Positions 44,707 through 56,121 are shown, numbered from the stretch's first letter. The stretch is DNA of 64,000 nucleotides from Xanthostigma xanthostigma (GCA_963575645.1 OY754469.1:48628753-48692752), one strand, 5' to 3'. Numbers and translations are program-made. The notes: a model not told the origin generated them from the sequence alone.

Positions 44707-45684
44707 TTGACGTGATAACGTCTTATAAATTGATGAATCACCAATATTATAAATTGATAAAACACCGACTGCATGCACGAAAAAGTGTAACGTAACGTTC
44801 CTAACGTTCCTAACGCGTAACGTTCCGCCTGACCCTGTGCGTGCTTTTTGCTAATTTCTCGCTCAATTTAAATCAGATCGGTTTGAAACCAGTCTTAAAC
44901 GAAAGAGGAGAACATTTTACATAGATTTCGTATAACAGAATTTGCCTAAACAGTTTTTTTATACAAATTTATATAGAAAAATAGCTGTATAAATGCAATG
45001 TTGTCTAATGCATGGCGCGACGCGGTCGGTCGTCTTTGTTTGCCGTACATGGAAATTAGAAAATAACGTATGTCTTGTCTTAACATGAAAACGGCTGCAT
45101 TTCTAATGTTTAATTCAATTTTTTGACATTAGTATTTTCTGAAATGCAACGCCTTCTAAGTTAACTATTGGAATAACTAATTATTATTAGAACATAATAG
45201 TTTGACAGTATCAAACGTCACTTTTGACATTTCTTATCATTCCGACACCAAGGATAAGCGGATTGAAACCAAATTTTGGGAGGATGTTTGATATGCAAAT
45301 ATGAAGTGGCCTATTGTTTTTGGGGAACATCGGCGCATGCGTAAAAGAATATATCTCTTATAATGATGTTTTGTATAATAATAATATAGTTTTTAAAACG
45401 GTTTTTACTCTATCTATTTTTACTAGAAATTTTTGTAAATTTTTTGGGGAAAATCGGCGCATGCGCAAAAGAGATACATGCCATAGTTGTTTTTTATATA
45501 ATAATAGTGTACTTTTTATAGTGTTTTATTATTCTACTTAATAAAATTTACCTAAATTTGAAGAGAAAGATGCAATATCATAGATTCGAATTATTATATA
45601 AATTTAGGTTATGTATTACGGAATACGTTATCACGTAAAACTATCGTCCGTAAACCGACTTTACAGACAACCAATTTTTTTTTA
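44707..45684 (+). mobile_element. Family A element, long form, copy 6
   Basis: Left end TTGACGTGATAACGTCTTAT and right end GACTTTACAGACAACCAATT match the short copies, but the middle is replaced by about 750 bp. The inner right flank (GCAATATCATAGATTCGAAT) recurs in copy 7. In the insert, ATCGGCGCATGCG occurs twice (45330 and 45450), a local duplication. The 75-codon frame there has no motif. Confidence 0.7.
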
Positions 45685-45689
45685 AATAA

Positions 45690-46005
45690 GCTTAAAACAA
45701 TAATGAATAAAAAATACTAGTATTATTGTGAAAAAAGCGTGGGGCGCTTTGTTCCACATTTTCGTACATCGAGCGCCTCACGCTTTTTTCACAATAATAC
45801 TAGTATTTTTTATTCATTATTGTTTTAAGCTTATTTTAAAAAAAATATTTTTTACTTTTTAATTCGATATAAAGCGTGTTTTTTAGATTTTATTAAACTA
45901 TATTTATTTTTCACTTTTTAGTTTGATATAAAGCGTGTTTTTTAGTTTTTTTTTAAACTATATTTATTTTCCACTTTTTAGTTTGATTTAGTGTCAAAAA
46001 TTTGC
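45690..46005 (+). mobile_element. Foldback (family C), copy 2, no tRNA module
   Basis: Same hairpin arms and GCGCTTTGTTCC loop as 21181, then two TTTTTAGTTYGATATAAAGC repeats, ending TCAAAAATTTGCC. It directly abuts the right end of family A copy 6. Confidence 0.75.
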
Positions 46006-46008
46006 CAG

Positions 46009-46098
46009 TTCGCAGTGACGTCATTTCTAGCCTCGTACCCAGCCTACCGGCTAGCAAACTCCTAGTAGCGTTTCTAGCCTCGTGTGCAGAGCGGCCTT
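46009..46098 (+). mobile_element. Family E MITE, right-end fragment
   Basis: CGCAGTGACGTCATTTCTAG through CTAGCCTCGTGTGCAGAGCG, the intact right terminus of the family. Confidence 0.6.
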
Positions 46099-46516
46099 AA
46101 TGCTAATGCCACATAATGACTGTAAATCAACTGCATGAAGCATCCGAAGAATTAAGTCATCCGTGCACAGCAATACGATGACGTCACTTCTCTGTAATCC
46201 CAAGCTTGCGTAGATCATTATTCGCAGACTGTGGGTACATACACGTAGAATGCGCGTTACTTTGACAAACACGGTTCAATTATTTCGCTCAATTTCACAT
46301 AATTAGACATCTCAATTTGTTTCTTTGTTGTCTATCGGCCGCTTCTATTTAATGACAAGACTTTCTTTTATTATCTTTAACTTTACTTGGATTTAATTTC
46401 TGTTATTATTATGAAAAAAGACTTTTTTAATAAATTCTGTCACTAATTGGCTAAATAAATATACTTGTTATAAAATAACATAAATATTATATTCTTTTAA
46501 ATACTAATAGAGATTA

Positions 46517-47112
46517 CTAGAGTGACCTGTGCGGATTATTTGCACTAAATAGGTATAATAATTATCACTTTACAAAATTATTTTTTGAAATATGATTGCA
46601 GGTATTCAATTCGTTTCTAATTTTGCACACTGCTTATAACGTTCTTCTTTTTGTTGTATTACAATATGAAGCTCAGATGACAGATCGAAGAAATATTTTA
46701 CTAAAATTGTCATATAGAGGCGCAAGTAGCAAAAGCGTTGAGCTAAACCGTCAGATGGCATCATGCAGCATTGCTGTGACGTTGTTCAACGTTGCTCGCT
46801 GTTTCAAAATTAAAGCCGTCAGATGGCAGTATGCAGTATTGTGTCTGTTGTATTACAATATGAAGGTCAGATAACAGATCGAAGTGTTGACGTTGTTTCA
46901 AAATTAAAGCCGTCAGATGGCAGACGTTGTTCAGCGTTGCTGTATTTTAATTAATTTACAAAAACAAAAGCAATAATAAATTTTTTAGTTGTCGATTTCA
47001 GTAGAGCAAGCAATTATCTGTAATATGATATTTAATTTATGTGGAGAAATTTTGAGGTTTTTTCTAAAAAGGGAGGCAAACATCTTAAACCTTAGCGTAT
47101 TAATATATATGA
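46517..47112 (-). mobile_element. Helitron-like unit, copy 4
   Basis: On the minus strand it begins TCATATATATTAATACGCTA after an A (T47113 on plus) and ends GTCACTCTAG before a T (A46516). It is 596 bp, matching the 595-bp copy at 61686. The 3' hairpin has two substitutions. The 92-codon plus frame 46596-46874 lies in it. Confidence 0.85.
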
Positions 47113-47219
47113 TAATCCATTTATGCAGATAAATACAGTGTCTCATAATAATGTTTGCTGATCGTAAACTGTTTTTTAGCCGTGTTGACTGTACGCGAGT
47201 GAAGGCTGGTAATAAATAG

Positions 47220-47622
47220 AGTGTAAACTCTATATAGCGACATTCAAGGGACTGTGCACTTTGTGCCGTTATTGAGAGTTGTCGTTAAACGGAGAGAAGA
47301 TATAATCCTTTTTTTTCGTCAATACACAACGATTTTCTTTTACTCGCCATCTTATCGATAAGCAGCTGAGCTAAACATATGAAAGATAATATCCCAACAA
47401 ACAAAATAACGAATTTCTTAGAATCTTCGGTACGCATGATGCCGACAACAAAGCAACAAAATAACAAACAAGTACTGTTTATTGTTTAATGATGACGTAT
47501 TGTTGTCGTTATTTAGAGTATATCATTGTATGAGCAACAAGGTAAACCAACTAGAGTTAAGTAATTTCGATGTTTTAAGGAGTTTGTCGTTATATCGAGA
47601 GACGTTAAATGGAGTTTACACT
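47220..47622. mobile_element. Family R MITE
   Basis: TIRs AGTGTAAACTC (47220-47230) and GAGTTTACACT (47612-47622). Interior as at 37478-37745. A TSD was not resolved. Confidence 0.65.
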
Positions 47623-47799
47623 GTATATTAAAATTAATCTTGTGAATCAGCTGAATATTGAGCTTGTACTGTTGACTACCATTAGTAGTGTTTGTTGTGC
47701 AGAATTGATTGTAAATAAAACGACCATCTATCACACACGACAGGCTTTTATGAAATTGTCCGTACTAAAATGTGTAAGTTGTTGTAGTAGAATAGACAG

Positions 47800-48311
47800 T
47801 AGTGATGTGTCCACATGACTCTTTATTGGGAGCTCCGCTCATTAAAAAGAGTCGCTCAGAGGGAGTCGTTCAAAGGAGCGACACTAGACATTACCCCCTA
47901 CTGCAGATGTATGCCCATGTTCAGGAGTCACGAAGCATTGCACAGCACAATACACACTCAGCTCTGAGCTCATTTTAATACGATTCTGATCTTATATTAT
48001 TCGCAATTCGGATAAACTATAATGTATAATAACAATAATAATGTTTATTGTTACAATATTATATCTTTGTCAACGACGTCAATGTGAATGGTTTAAGTCA
48101 CTGTATTCAACATTAAACGACTCAGCAAAGATAACTCCGTACGTGCAAAGTTCACTAGTGTCTCTGTGCTGTGTGCGCTCTGCAAATGTACGAATGCAAC
48201 AGTACAGAATAGCTCAGCACAGAGCAATGGCGTTCGGAGTGAGTCGTTCACAAAACAAGAGCGACTCGCTCCGCTCCGAGAAAGGAGTCGTTCAGGAGCG
48301 ACACATCACTA
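47800..48311. mobile_element. hAT-like MITE with 8-bp TSD
   Basis: Ends TAGTGATGTGTC and GACACATCACTA are exact 12-bp TIRs. Flanks ATAGACAG (47792-47799) and ATAGATAG (48312-48319) form an 8-bp TSD with one change. Subterminal GAGTCGYTC words are repeated near both ends. At 512 bp it has no transposase; 8-bp TSD, TIR length and subterminal repeats fit hAT. The 69- and 92-codon frames overlapping it are not genes. Confidence 0.85.
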
Positions 48312-49610
48312 ATAGATAGACGTGGAGGACTAGCATGATATCAAATTACTGTCTGATATATGGCTTAGATGTAATCACAGACTTGTAATCCCGATGTGAC
48401 TCGTAAGAGAAAATCCAGTCAAGTGAATAACCAAGAAGAATAAGCGTCAAAGACAAAGCAGGGCCAATGATGGTTGGGTGGGTGGAAGGAAGGATAATCT
48501 TGTTTGAGAGTGTAGTCCTGAAGGAGTGGTGCTCTGGGGAGAGAACGCTGGTCTCTGTAAATAAATCACGGCCTCCGTGGCTCGTCGATTGGCCTGGACC
48601 TCGCCGACGGGCATCTACGTCCGCTGCTCTCCTTGCTCTTGATGCGGATGGCGCGCTGGCCGGGTCAGTGGTCGCTGAACATCACTCGGTACTAAGACCT
48701 ACACATCCACAATCAGTGTGTGTGTGTGTGTGTCTAAACAGAATGCTTTGACACATCGACTGTGACAAAACCATACACTTTTATTCTATACTGAGCGTAG
48801 GAATAAAATCGCAATCGAACTGTTAGGATGCAAACATATACTTCTGTCTTTTTTTACGCTGTAAGCACTGGGGTATCTAGGTGGGCAAAACAAGCACGGG
48901 GAACCCGGCTTAAGGAAGTACCCTCGGTACGCAGTAAGTCAAAGAATTTCAGTCTTCTACTTGAGTAACGTAGTATATAATTTGGCAACACCGCATGCCT
49001 TGCCATAGTTACAAGTGCTTATGTACGCAGCATAAGTCAGCACGCGGTGTCAAATTCGCATTAATTTATGAAAATGCTTTTCTTTATTCCTGTCATTTCG
49101 GAAATAATAATATACTATCATTTTTTTGGAATACTATGCTTTTAGCATTTACTCAATTTACGTATGTTTTTACGATATCAAAACTGCTGCAGTTTCGTAA
49201 CTTACCTTTGAATGACGCGCCACAAACTATAATACTGCGGTGTTGCCATGTTTATGAATTGCTAAAAAGCTCGGCTTTGTTTTAGTTATTTCTATTAACA
49301 TAAGCAAGCTTTATACGTTTTGGAAAAAGAAAAATGTTCATAGAATATTCGTTTATATTTCCTGAAAATTTTTACAAAATCTATTTGTCAATTCCAACGT
49401 AATAAATGATGGAGTGCGTAAAAATCACAGATTTCAATAAGACTCCATGTTAAGTGCAGCGAAATAAAATTATTAATATCTTTTTTCAAAGTCAACCAAA
49501 AATCACAAAAATTTAACTCAGTCATTTTTGAAAAGATTTCGATATATCTGCAAATTTTCGTAATTTTTTGTTTGTTAATTTATTTATCGAGGATACTTCC
49601 TTAAGACATT
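48312..49610. other. Unassigned stretch with a GC-rich patch
   Basis: 48560-48700 is GC-rich (CCTCGCCGACGGGCATCTAC) and open in the plus frame 48467-48751, without a recognisable domain. It is followed by (TG)n at 48716-48734. Near 48862 ACTGGGGTATCTAGGTGGGC resembles a transposon terminus. Confidence 0.35.
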
Positions 49611-49860
49611 TCTAATTTGCCCCCTCCTGGGCCAAAAACTGGATACGCCTATGACAACGTCATAGAAAAAGACAAAGTTTTTGAAACAGAGATACTTTAT
49701 TCAGATTGAATGCAAGTACATCAACGAATCCTATCATTGGAGAAATCAGGGAATTACATCGAAGAAAGAGATGCAGATATATTTTCGATAAGCTTTGTTG
49801 CGTACACTCACCGCACATTGAGTAGATAGGCTATGATTCAAATAGGTTATTATTATAAAT
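49611..49860 (+). mobile_element. Family V repeat, copy 1
   Basis: It shares AATTTGCCCCCTCCTGGGCC, AAACAGAGATACTTTATTCA, GATTGAATGCAAGTACATCA and CACCGCACATTGAGTAGATA with 52709-52960. About 250 bp, noncoding. Confidence 0.7.
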
Positions 49861-49864
49861 ATAT

Positions 49865-50560
49865 ATATGTGAATATTCATACGATAAGGACGCATAACTA
49901 CCAATTAAGATACAGGTGTAGCCACCGTTCGCTACATTGTTAAGAAACACCCATTGTTACATTGCATATTATTAGAAAAATTTATTTCTCAAACAATGTC
50001 ACCATCGGGATACGAACCCCGAATCTTTCCACTATCGCGGCGGACTGAGTTACATTACTCCACAGTGACACAACAAGATCAATTCATCATTCTAATATAT
50101 AGCAATTTGTAACTGTTTATTTCACATCATGCGAGAGCTAATTTTATTTTAGGTAACGCTAGATATGAACCTTCACAGAAGCGAGAGTTATAGGTGAATC
50201 AAAGATGAAAATGTTTCCTAATTATTATCAGTCTTAAATCACAGATTTTATTTCTGTTTTATTAAGACATCTAATGTTGAAACTTATGGCTGAAAACTTT
50301 TTCTAAATATTTATATGTGAATATTCATACGATAAGGACGCATAACTACCAATTAAGATACAGGTGTAGCCACCGTTCGCTACATTGTTAAGAAACACCC
50401 ATTGTTACATTGCATATTATTAGAAAAATTTATTTCTCAAACAATGTCACCATCGGGATACGAACCCCGAATCTTTCCACTATCGCGGCGGACTGAGTTA
50501 CATTACTCCACAGTGACACAACAAGATCAATTCATCATTCTAATATATATTATAAATATA
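49865..50560. repeat. Tandem duplication, offset 448 bp, carrying a tRNA-like SINE
   Basis: About 235 bp beginning GTGAATATTCATACGATAAG at 49869 is repeated apparently without change from 50317. Each copy contains the family I tRNA-like region on the minus strand (50070-49996 and 50518-50444; B box GGGTTCGTATCCC, acceptor GTCACTG/GGTGAC). The first copy continues with the full SINE body to 50200. The identity suggests a recent event. Confidence 0.8.
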
Positions 50561-50584
50561 TGATTTTTATATATTATTAAAAAG

Positions 50585-50908
50585 TAGAGCTGTAAAAGTA
50601 ACGAGAAATTGTGTACCCGTATGTATTCGTTACTTAAAGAACCAGTACCCGTTACTTTCGTATCGTTACGTTACTCGTTACTTTGCATACGACATACACT
50701 AGTGTTCTAGCATCAAGCCAGTATAAGCACCACATCGATACGGTATGACTTCGTTCGTTAAACGTATAACCGCATCAAATGAGTCGAACTGACATGGATA
50801 CGAAAGATGCGAGTAACGAAATGAATTTGTAAGTAACGATTCGTTACTTCGAGTCAGACGATGTACCCGTTACTCAGTAACGAATATATACGGTTTGTTA
50901 CAGCTCTA
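50585..50908. mobile_element. hAT-like MITE (family H), complete copy with TSD
   Basis: TIRs TAGAGCTGTAA (50585-50595) and TTACAGCTCTA (50898-50908). An exact 8-bp TSD, TTAAAAAG, lies at 50577-50584 and 50909-50916. 324 bp, with internal GTAACG words. A classic non-autonomous hAT. Confidence 0.9.
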
Positions 50909-50916
50909 TTAAAAAG

Positions 50917-51489
50917 TTCTGTAACCACTAACAGTGCGTCAAGATAACGGTGGAATAAGTCAATGTGTCAGAATTTGAAGATATGCAGCGTGTGAACATC
51001 AGTCACTACTTAAATGTTTCTCAGTGTCCCTGCAGCAGCGTCTGTGTGTGTGTGGGGGTGTATTTATTTAAGGGGATTGCGCGTGCCAGGACGAACAGGC
51101 AATCCTATCCATTTACAACAAGCAATTAACCCAAACCACACATTACTGTGTAATGCGCCGATTGAGATTTGAATTAATGAGAACAGTTTAATGTTCAAAC
51201 ATTCATTGAGATTCTGTCTGCTTTGTTTACATCGATTGAAGATTGTTTATATTCATCCGTACTAAGACGTCATGAAGGGAAATTAACTGCTAGATTGGAA
51301 CTTTGCTAATAATCGATATACAGATTGTATCAAATCAAAACGGTCCATAGAACATTATGTGTGTAAGACAGAGACTATATTATATAAAGCACTAAAGCAG
51401 TAAGTAAGAATGAGATAAATGATCGCTAATAGCTAGTTACTGCGGTTATACAATCTGATAGTATCGTCTTTGTTTTCTACAGTAAAAAG
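50917..51489. other. Unassigned stretch
   Basis: No motif recognised. It contains a short GT-rich run near 51040, and near 51330-51460 sequence partly mirrored at about 52260-52390 (CAAATCAAAACGGTCCA and complement). Confidence 0.35.
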
Positions 51490-52058
51490 ATTGGTTGTCT
51501 GTAAAGTCGGTTTACGGACGATAGTTTACGTGATAACGTATTCCGTAATACATAACCTAAATTTATATAATAATTCGAATCTATGATATTGCATCTTTCG
51601 CTTCAAATTTAGGTTAATTTTATTTATTTAAATTACTCACCATATAATAAAATTGTTTTTTTTAACTTTCTTTCTTTCGTATTTATTTTAAGTCTCAAAG
51701 ATTAGCTGTCATAATATTTATAAAACAATTGTTTCACTATTTATATAAAATTCCAAAACCTACTTACAATATTTAAGTATTTTCATACGTCAAAAAATTG
51801 ATTTTTATAATGATAAAATTTGTAAGAAAACGATTTTTTCGAGAGATGAGACTTAGCTAAAACGATTTTTTGCCCCCCAAAATCCCTTTTCAGTAAATTT
51901 CATCCAAATCGTTAGGGCCGTTTTCGAGAAAAGCACGCACAGGGTCAGGCGGAACGTTACGACCGTTAGGAACGTTACACTTTTTCGTGCATGCAGCCGG
52001 TGTTTTATCAAGTTATAAGATTGGTGATTCATCAATTTATAAGACGTTATCACGTCAA
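51490..52058 (-). mobile_element. Family A element, intermediate form, copy 7
   Basis: Left ATTGGTTGTCTGTAAAGTCG, right ACGTTATCACGTCAAAA. The middle holds ATTCGAATCTATGATATTGC, shared with copy 6, then about 300 bp of unrelated AT-rich sequence. Outside it, imperfect inverted flanks (51330-51460 / 52260-52390) suggest insertion into an older palindrome. Confidence 0.7.
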
Positions 52059-52389
52059 AAATCACAATTTTATCAAATGTCAGTATTCACTAGTAAAATT
52101 ATTGATAAAATGGCTATGTATACTGTCGGGAAAAAATCCAAATAATTAAATGGTTTTGTGGTGGTAATTCAACCGCCAACATAATAAATTTATTTGTAGT
52201 TGTATTAATTGATAAATTGGTAAAAATATTTACAGTGTACGTAATTATTTATTTACGTAACTACAGTAACTATATTAGCGATAATTTATCTCATTCTTAC
52301 TTACTGCTTTAGATCTTTATATATCGTCTCTGTCTTACACACAGAATGTTCTGTGGACCGTTTTGATTTGATACAATCTGTATAATAGC

Positions 52390-52540
52390 TTATATAACAA
52401 AAACTCAGGTCGCAGTGCCAAACCCTACCGACAATATACATAGTGTATTTGCTTTTAACAGACAGTATGGCTTTGTTACATGAACTGTTTTTGACTATTT
52501 TTGTTAAAAAATAAAACGCGCACCGAGGGTTCCGTACAAA
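52390..52540 (+). repeat. Family U repeat, start
   Basis: ACTCAGGTCGCAGTGCCAAA, CGACAATATACATAGTGTAT and CGCACCGAGGGTTCCGTAC. The first part is shared with 57870-57960. The last word is widespread in insect repeats. Confidence 0.5.
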
Positions 52541-52708
52541 ACTTGTAGGGATGTAAATAGTTCGTCAATCACGGGAATCGAGAGCGAAGATTTTTCCCAC
52601 TTAGCCGTTGGAAAACTGTTGTCTCCATACATCGACAAATGTGGCGGCCATTTTGTCAACTGACCATGTATAATTGCAATGAGTTCAGATAGAGTACTGA
52701 ACTGTTTT

Positions 52709-52960
52709 CTAATTTGCCCCCTCCTGGGCCTAAAGCCGGGTACGCCCATGTTAACGTAATAGAAAAAACATAGTTTTTGAAACAGAGATACTTTATTCAG
52801 ATTGAATGCAAGTACATCAACCAATCCTGTCATCGTAGAAATCATGTAATTACATCGAAGAAAGAGACGCATATATATTTTCGATACGATTTGTTGCGTT
52901 CACTCACCGCACATTGAGTAGATAGACAATGATTCATATAGTTAAATTATTAATTACTAG
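52709..52960 (+). mobile_element. Family V repeat, copy 2
   Basis: Collinear with 49611-49860, about 90 percent alike by eye. It ends near GAGTAGATAGACAATGATTC. Its start continues from a GC-rich patch read as the 122-codon minus frame 52504-52872, which has no protein signature. Confidence 0.7.
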
Positions 52961-52961
52961 C

Positions 52962-53531
52962 GGTCCCGTCCGGTTTCACCCGGGTGTAAAAGAACGAATG
53001 GGGAAGGGAGGACCATGAGTACACACATTCATCTTAGTTTACCGAGATTGTGTCCAAATTTCATGATGATCGGAGTTCAAAAGTTTTTGTCGATAAAAAG
53101 CAGTATTTATACTTTTTTTAACTATTTTTTTTAAAATTAATTAAATAAAATTAAAATAAATTTAAATGTAAGCCTTAGAAGAAAGCAATGTAGAAAATAA
53201 AAAAAATAAATAAAAATGTATTCGCCCAGCGTAGGGCGCGAACTCACGATCCTGATATTGACAGTCGTGTGCTCTACCGATTGAGCTAGCCGGCGTTGTA
53301 TTCTAACAACGCTAATATGAGTATATTTAGTTAGTGCATTTCACCTGAATAGAAGCTTATTTTTTAGTTACATTTTGCAACATTTTTCATTAATGCTCCG
53401 CCTATAGCCTTCCTCGATAAATGGGCTATCCAACAAAAAAAAATGTTTCAATTTGAACCAGTAGTTCCTGAGATTAGCGCGTTCAAACAAGCAAACAAAC
53501 AAACTCTTCAGCTTTATATATTAGTATAGAT
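52962..53531 (+). repeat. Family B repeat with inserted tRNA-Lys-like module
   Basis: Head CTAGCGGTCCCGTCCGGTTT and tail TATATTAGTATAGAT of family B. Between AAGTTTTTGTCGATAAAA and GTTACATTTTGCAAC lies an insertion with an A-rich stretch and a tRNA-like sequence (53223-53294). The uninterrupted form is at 1740-2062. Confidence 0.65.
53223..53294 (-). repeat. tRNA-Lys-derived module
   Basis: The minus strand reads GCCGGCTAGCTCAATCGGTA, then GAGCACACGACTGTCAATAT, CAGGATCGTGAGTTCGCGCC and CTACGCTGGGCG. A and B boxes and the overall layout match metazoan tRNA-Lys. The anticodon loop is CTGTCAA (GTC instead of CTT), and its stem no longer pairs, so this is a SINE head or pseudogene. Confidence 0.65.
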
Positions 53532-54565
53532 ATATGCTTCTAAATAACCAGTACCACCGCACGGCAGAATTTTAAACGATATTGAAATGCAGTTTAAACG
53601 ATAAGCGTTTTGTATTTATGAAACACAGTGCCTACTCCAGCATGTCTTCGGATTGTTATTTCACGGCATCGCAACCTTCGTGGTGGTATTACAACACTTT
53701 CAAGCACTGGCTTTAACTCACGTGTTTGATCTTCATGTCTTGGTGGTAATCCGAGTGTAATCTCGCTTTAATTCGTTCTCTTTCGCCCCCGTCAACAATA
53801 GAAGACTCAGTAACAACAACAACAACAATACCCCTTGTCTTGAATCTCTATAACCCGTCTATGTAGGTAGACACCTCATTGTTATACCCATACCACACTT
53901 GAAAATGAGATGTTTACTCTATCCGCTTAGGGGTATCAGGTGTTAGATTTAAAGTAATAAAACCATTAAAGCTATTCATTATATTATTAGCGTCGTCGTC
54001 CATGAAAGTGAAATTGACTGGGATTTCTTAGGGTATTGGACTGTAAGTAATGCTAATTAATGTTGTCAATACTGCATTTTTCCATATTCATTATGCCCCG
54101 ATATCTGCCGTAAAAAGGCAAAAGGCAGTAAGTGACCAACTTATGAATTTGAAAAAATCAAGATTTACTAAAAATGTATTGACCGTCCAGAATTTTAGAT
54201 TATGGAAACCAAAACATGGGGGAAACATTTTTTAAAGACAATAAAATTATTGCTGCAGCACTTACTGCTGTCGTTGGTTTCAGTATGAACTCATTTTTCA
54301 AACAAATGTCACTTACTGCCCTTTGCCTTTTTAGGGCAGATATATTTCCACACCAAATTAGTACATGACAGATTTTTTTTCTTTGCTTTGGGGATTGCAT
54401 TTTCATACATTACTCAAAAAATTGTTGTAATTTCGTTAGACAAAAAAATCTAAGTTCTCAATAACATCATTTGAATAGATCAGCTTTAATTCATGTACGT
54501 AAAATCGTTTCCCAAACTACTTCACTGGATTCGAATAATTGAGTAGTCAATTAGGTCGTACATTC
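53532..54565. other. Unassigned stretch with a short inverted duplication
   Basis: TCTGCCGTAAAAAGGCAAAA at about 54101 and its relative TTTTTAGGGCAGATATATTT at about 54328 face each other, with CAGTAAGTGAC / GTCACTTACTGCC words, so 54080-54345 is a loose inverted repeat. Otherwise unassigned; (AAC)n at 53816-53829. Confidence 0.4.
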
Positions 54566-54569
54566 ACAA

Positions 54570-54641
54570 GCCCGGCTAGGTCAGTCGGTAGAGCATGCGA
54601 CTGTTAATATCAGGGTCGTGGGTGCGATCCCCATGTTGGAG
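54570..54641 (+). repeat. tRNA-Lys-derived module, copy 2
   Basis: GCCCGGCTAGGTCAGTCGGT, AGAGCATGCGACTGTTAATA, TCAGGGTCGTGGGTGCGATC, CCCATGTTGGAG. Anticodon-like triplet GTT; the 3' acceptor strand (GTTGGAG) fails to close with GCCCGGC. It is followed by TTTTCCACATTGCTTTCTTC, the same tail as copy 1, reverse oriented. Confidence 0.65.
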
Positions 54642-55046
54642 AATATATTTTCATTTTTTTTCATTTTCCACATTGCTTTCTTCTAAGGCTTACCTTTAAA
54701 TTTATTTTAATTTTATTTACGATTAATTAAAATTAAAGAAATCTAATTTATAGCTCGTTTGAAAATTGTTATAAAAATATAAAAATAATTATCCTACAGT
54801 GTTTTCAATTAAATGTTTATTATATTTTATTAATAATACAGTAATTATTGATTTAAAAGAAATTTATTGCTTAAAGAAAGTAGGTATAAATACTGCTTTT
54901 TATCGACAAAAACTTTTGAACGGTAACTCCGATCATCATGAAACTTCGACACAACATTCATCTCGGTAAACTAAGATGAATGTGTGTACTCATGTCCCTC
55001 CCTCCATTAGTTCTTTTGCACCCGGGTGAAACCGGGCGGGACCGCT
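54642..55046 (-). repeat. Family B repeat, reverse copy
   Basis: It ends CCCGGGTGAAACCGGGCGGG and ACCGCTAGT on the plus strand, with AACTCCGATCATCATGAAAC inside. The tRNA-Lys module lies at its left, as in the copy at 52962, so the chimera has been copied as a unit. Confidence 0.6.
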
Positions 55047-55326
55047 AGTTTTATATAAAATGTCTGTGACTTTTGTATCTTTCCGATCACCATTCTAATA
55101 AATAACTCTGAAATATTATCTTAAAGTCATTAATCGAGATGGGAATCAAACTTACTGTCGAGCTAAAGAAATATCGCGTCTAATAAAGTGGTCTTCTGAA
55201 GTCATTGATCACTCTCAAATACATTGGAAGGAGCGTTTACGTGCGAACCGCGCCCTTTACCACTGAACCAAAGCCACCTCTGACCGCGCCGTCGATAAAG
55301 AAAACAGTTTTGCGAACATGCTTGTA

Positions 55327-55847
55327 CTGTGCGATCGGCGAAAGAAGACCGGTGGGGAAAGGGCAAGAAGTCGTTGATGTGTTCCCAAATTATCGGAATT
55401 CATAGGCTGCGCATAGCAAGGCATGCAAACAATGTATAGCTTTAAATTTTAAGGCATTATTTTGAGCCTCTAACTCGCACATTTTAATTACATTCGCTAT
55501 GAGCTCCCTAGCGCCACTTCTAACTGTTGTTCCCTTTTTACTTTCCATTTTGATGATATTCAGACAACACCCCTCAACTTAGTCCGTGAACGCACACCTA
55601 TGTACTGTCTGGTGTATGATTTTTTTGTACTGTTAGCAAGTGTCGCTGTGTAGTCGTACAGCTATGGCAATAGTACAATTATCGCGATACGACAATTGCG
55701 ACACGTTTGGTCGACTGGACTCCCTTATTGCATAGAAGCGGTTCCAGGATCATTACCTTTTACTAATATAAAATACATGTGCGCTCTTCTGCAATAAGGT
55801 CATAGGACTACATTCCATAGACCGGTCTTTTTTTAAAAATCCAACAG
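55327..55847 (+). mobile_element. TA-flanked MITE, 521 bp, copy 2
   Basis: Collinear with 3581-4101 and the same length. TA at 55325-55326 and 55848-55849. Differences are a few substitutions (for example GGCTGCGCATAGC against GGCGGCGCATAGC). The 66-codon frame ending in it is not a gene. Confidence 0.85.
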
Positions 55848-55977
55848 TAAGCGATACGCTGCCATTCCGAGCTATGCGTTGACCTCCAACAGATCATTGT
55901 TATATTGATAAATTCTCTTTAGTGGTGAATCCTACAGTATATTCAATAGAAACTTGAACTGAAAATTTCATCTATAT

Positions 55978-56121
55978 GTTACGGTTAATACAAGAAAGTA
56001 GTTTTTTCGCGAATTAACCGGCTATTACCCGAATTAACCAATCCTTGACGTTTGGTTAATTCGGGTATTAGCCGGTTAATTTGCGAATAAACTACTTTCT
56101 TGTATTAACCGTAACATATAT
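55978..56121. repeat. Hairpin with ~66-bp arms
   Basis: ATATGTTACGGTTAATACAA pairs with its exact complement at 56100-56121. Inside it GAATTAACCGGCTATTACCC pairs likewise, around a loop of about a dozen bases (CAATCCTTGACG). Confidence 0.85.

Noticed and set aside
48467..48751. 95-codon GC-rich frame as a gene
   Set aside because: No motif, no splice or promoter support; it runs into a TG microsatellite.
52504..52872. 122-codon minus frame
   Set aside because: It covers the start of a dispersed repeat (family V) and has no recognised domain.
54570..54641. Functional tRNA gene
   Set aside because: The acceptor stem does not close and the anticodon stem-loop is altered; the same sequence is in a dispersed repeat.
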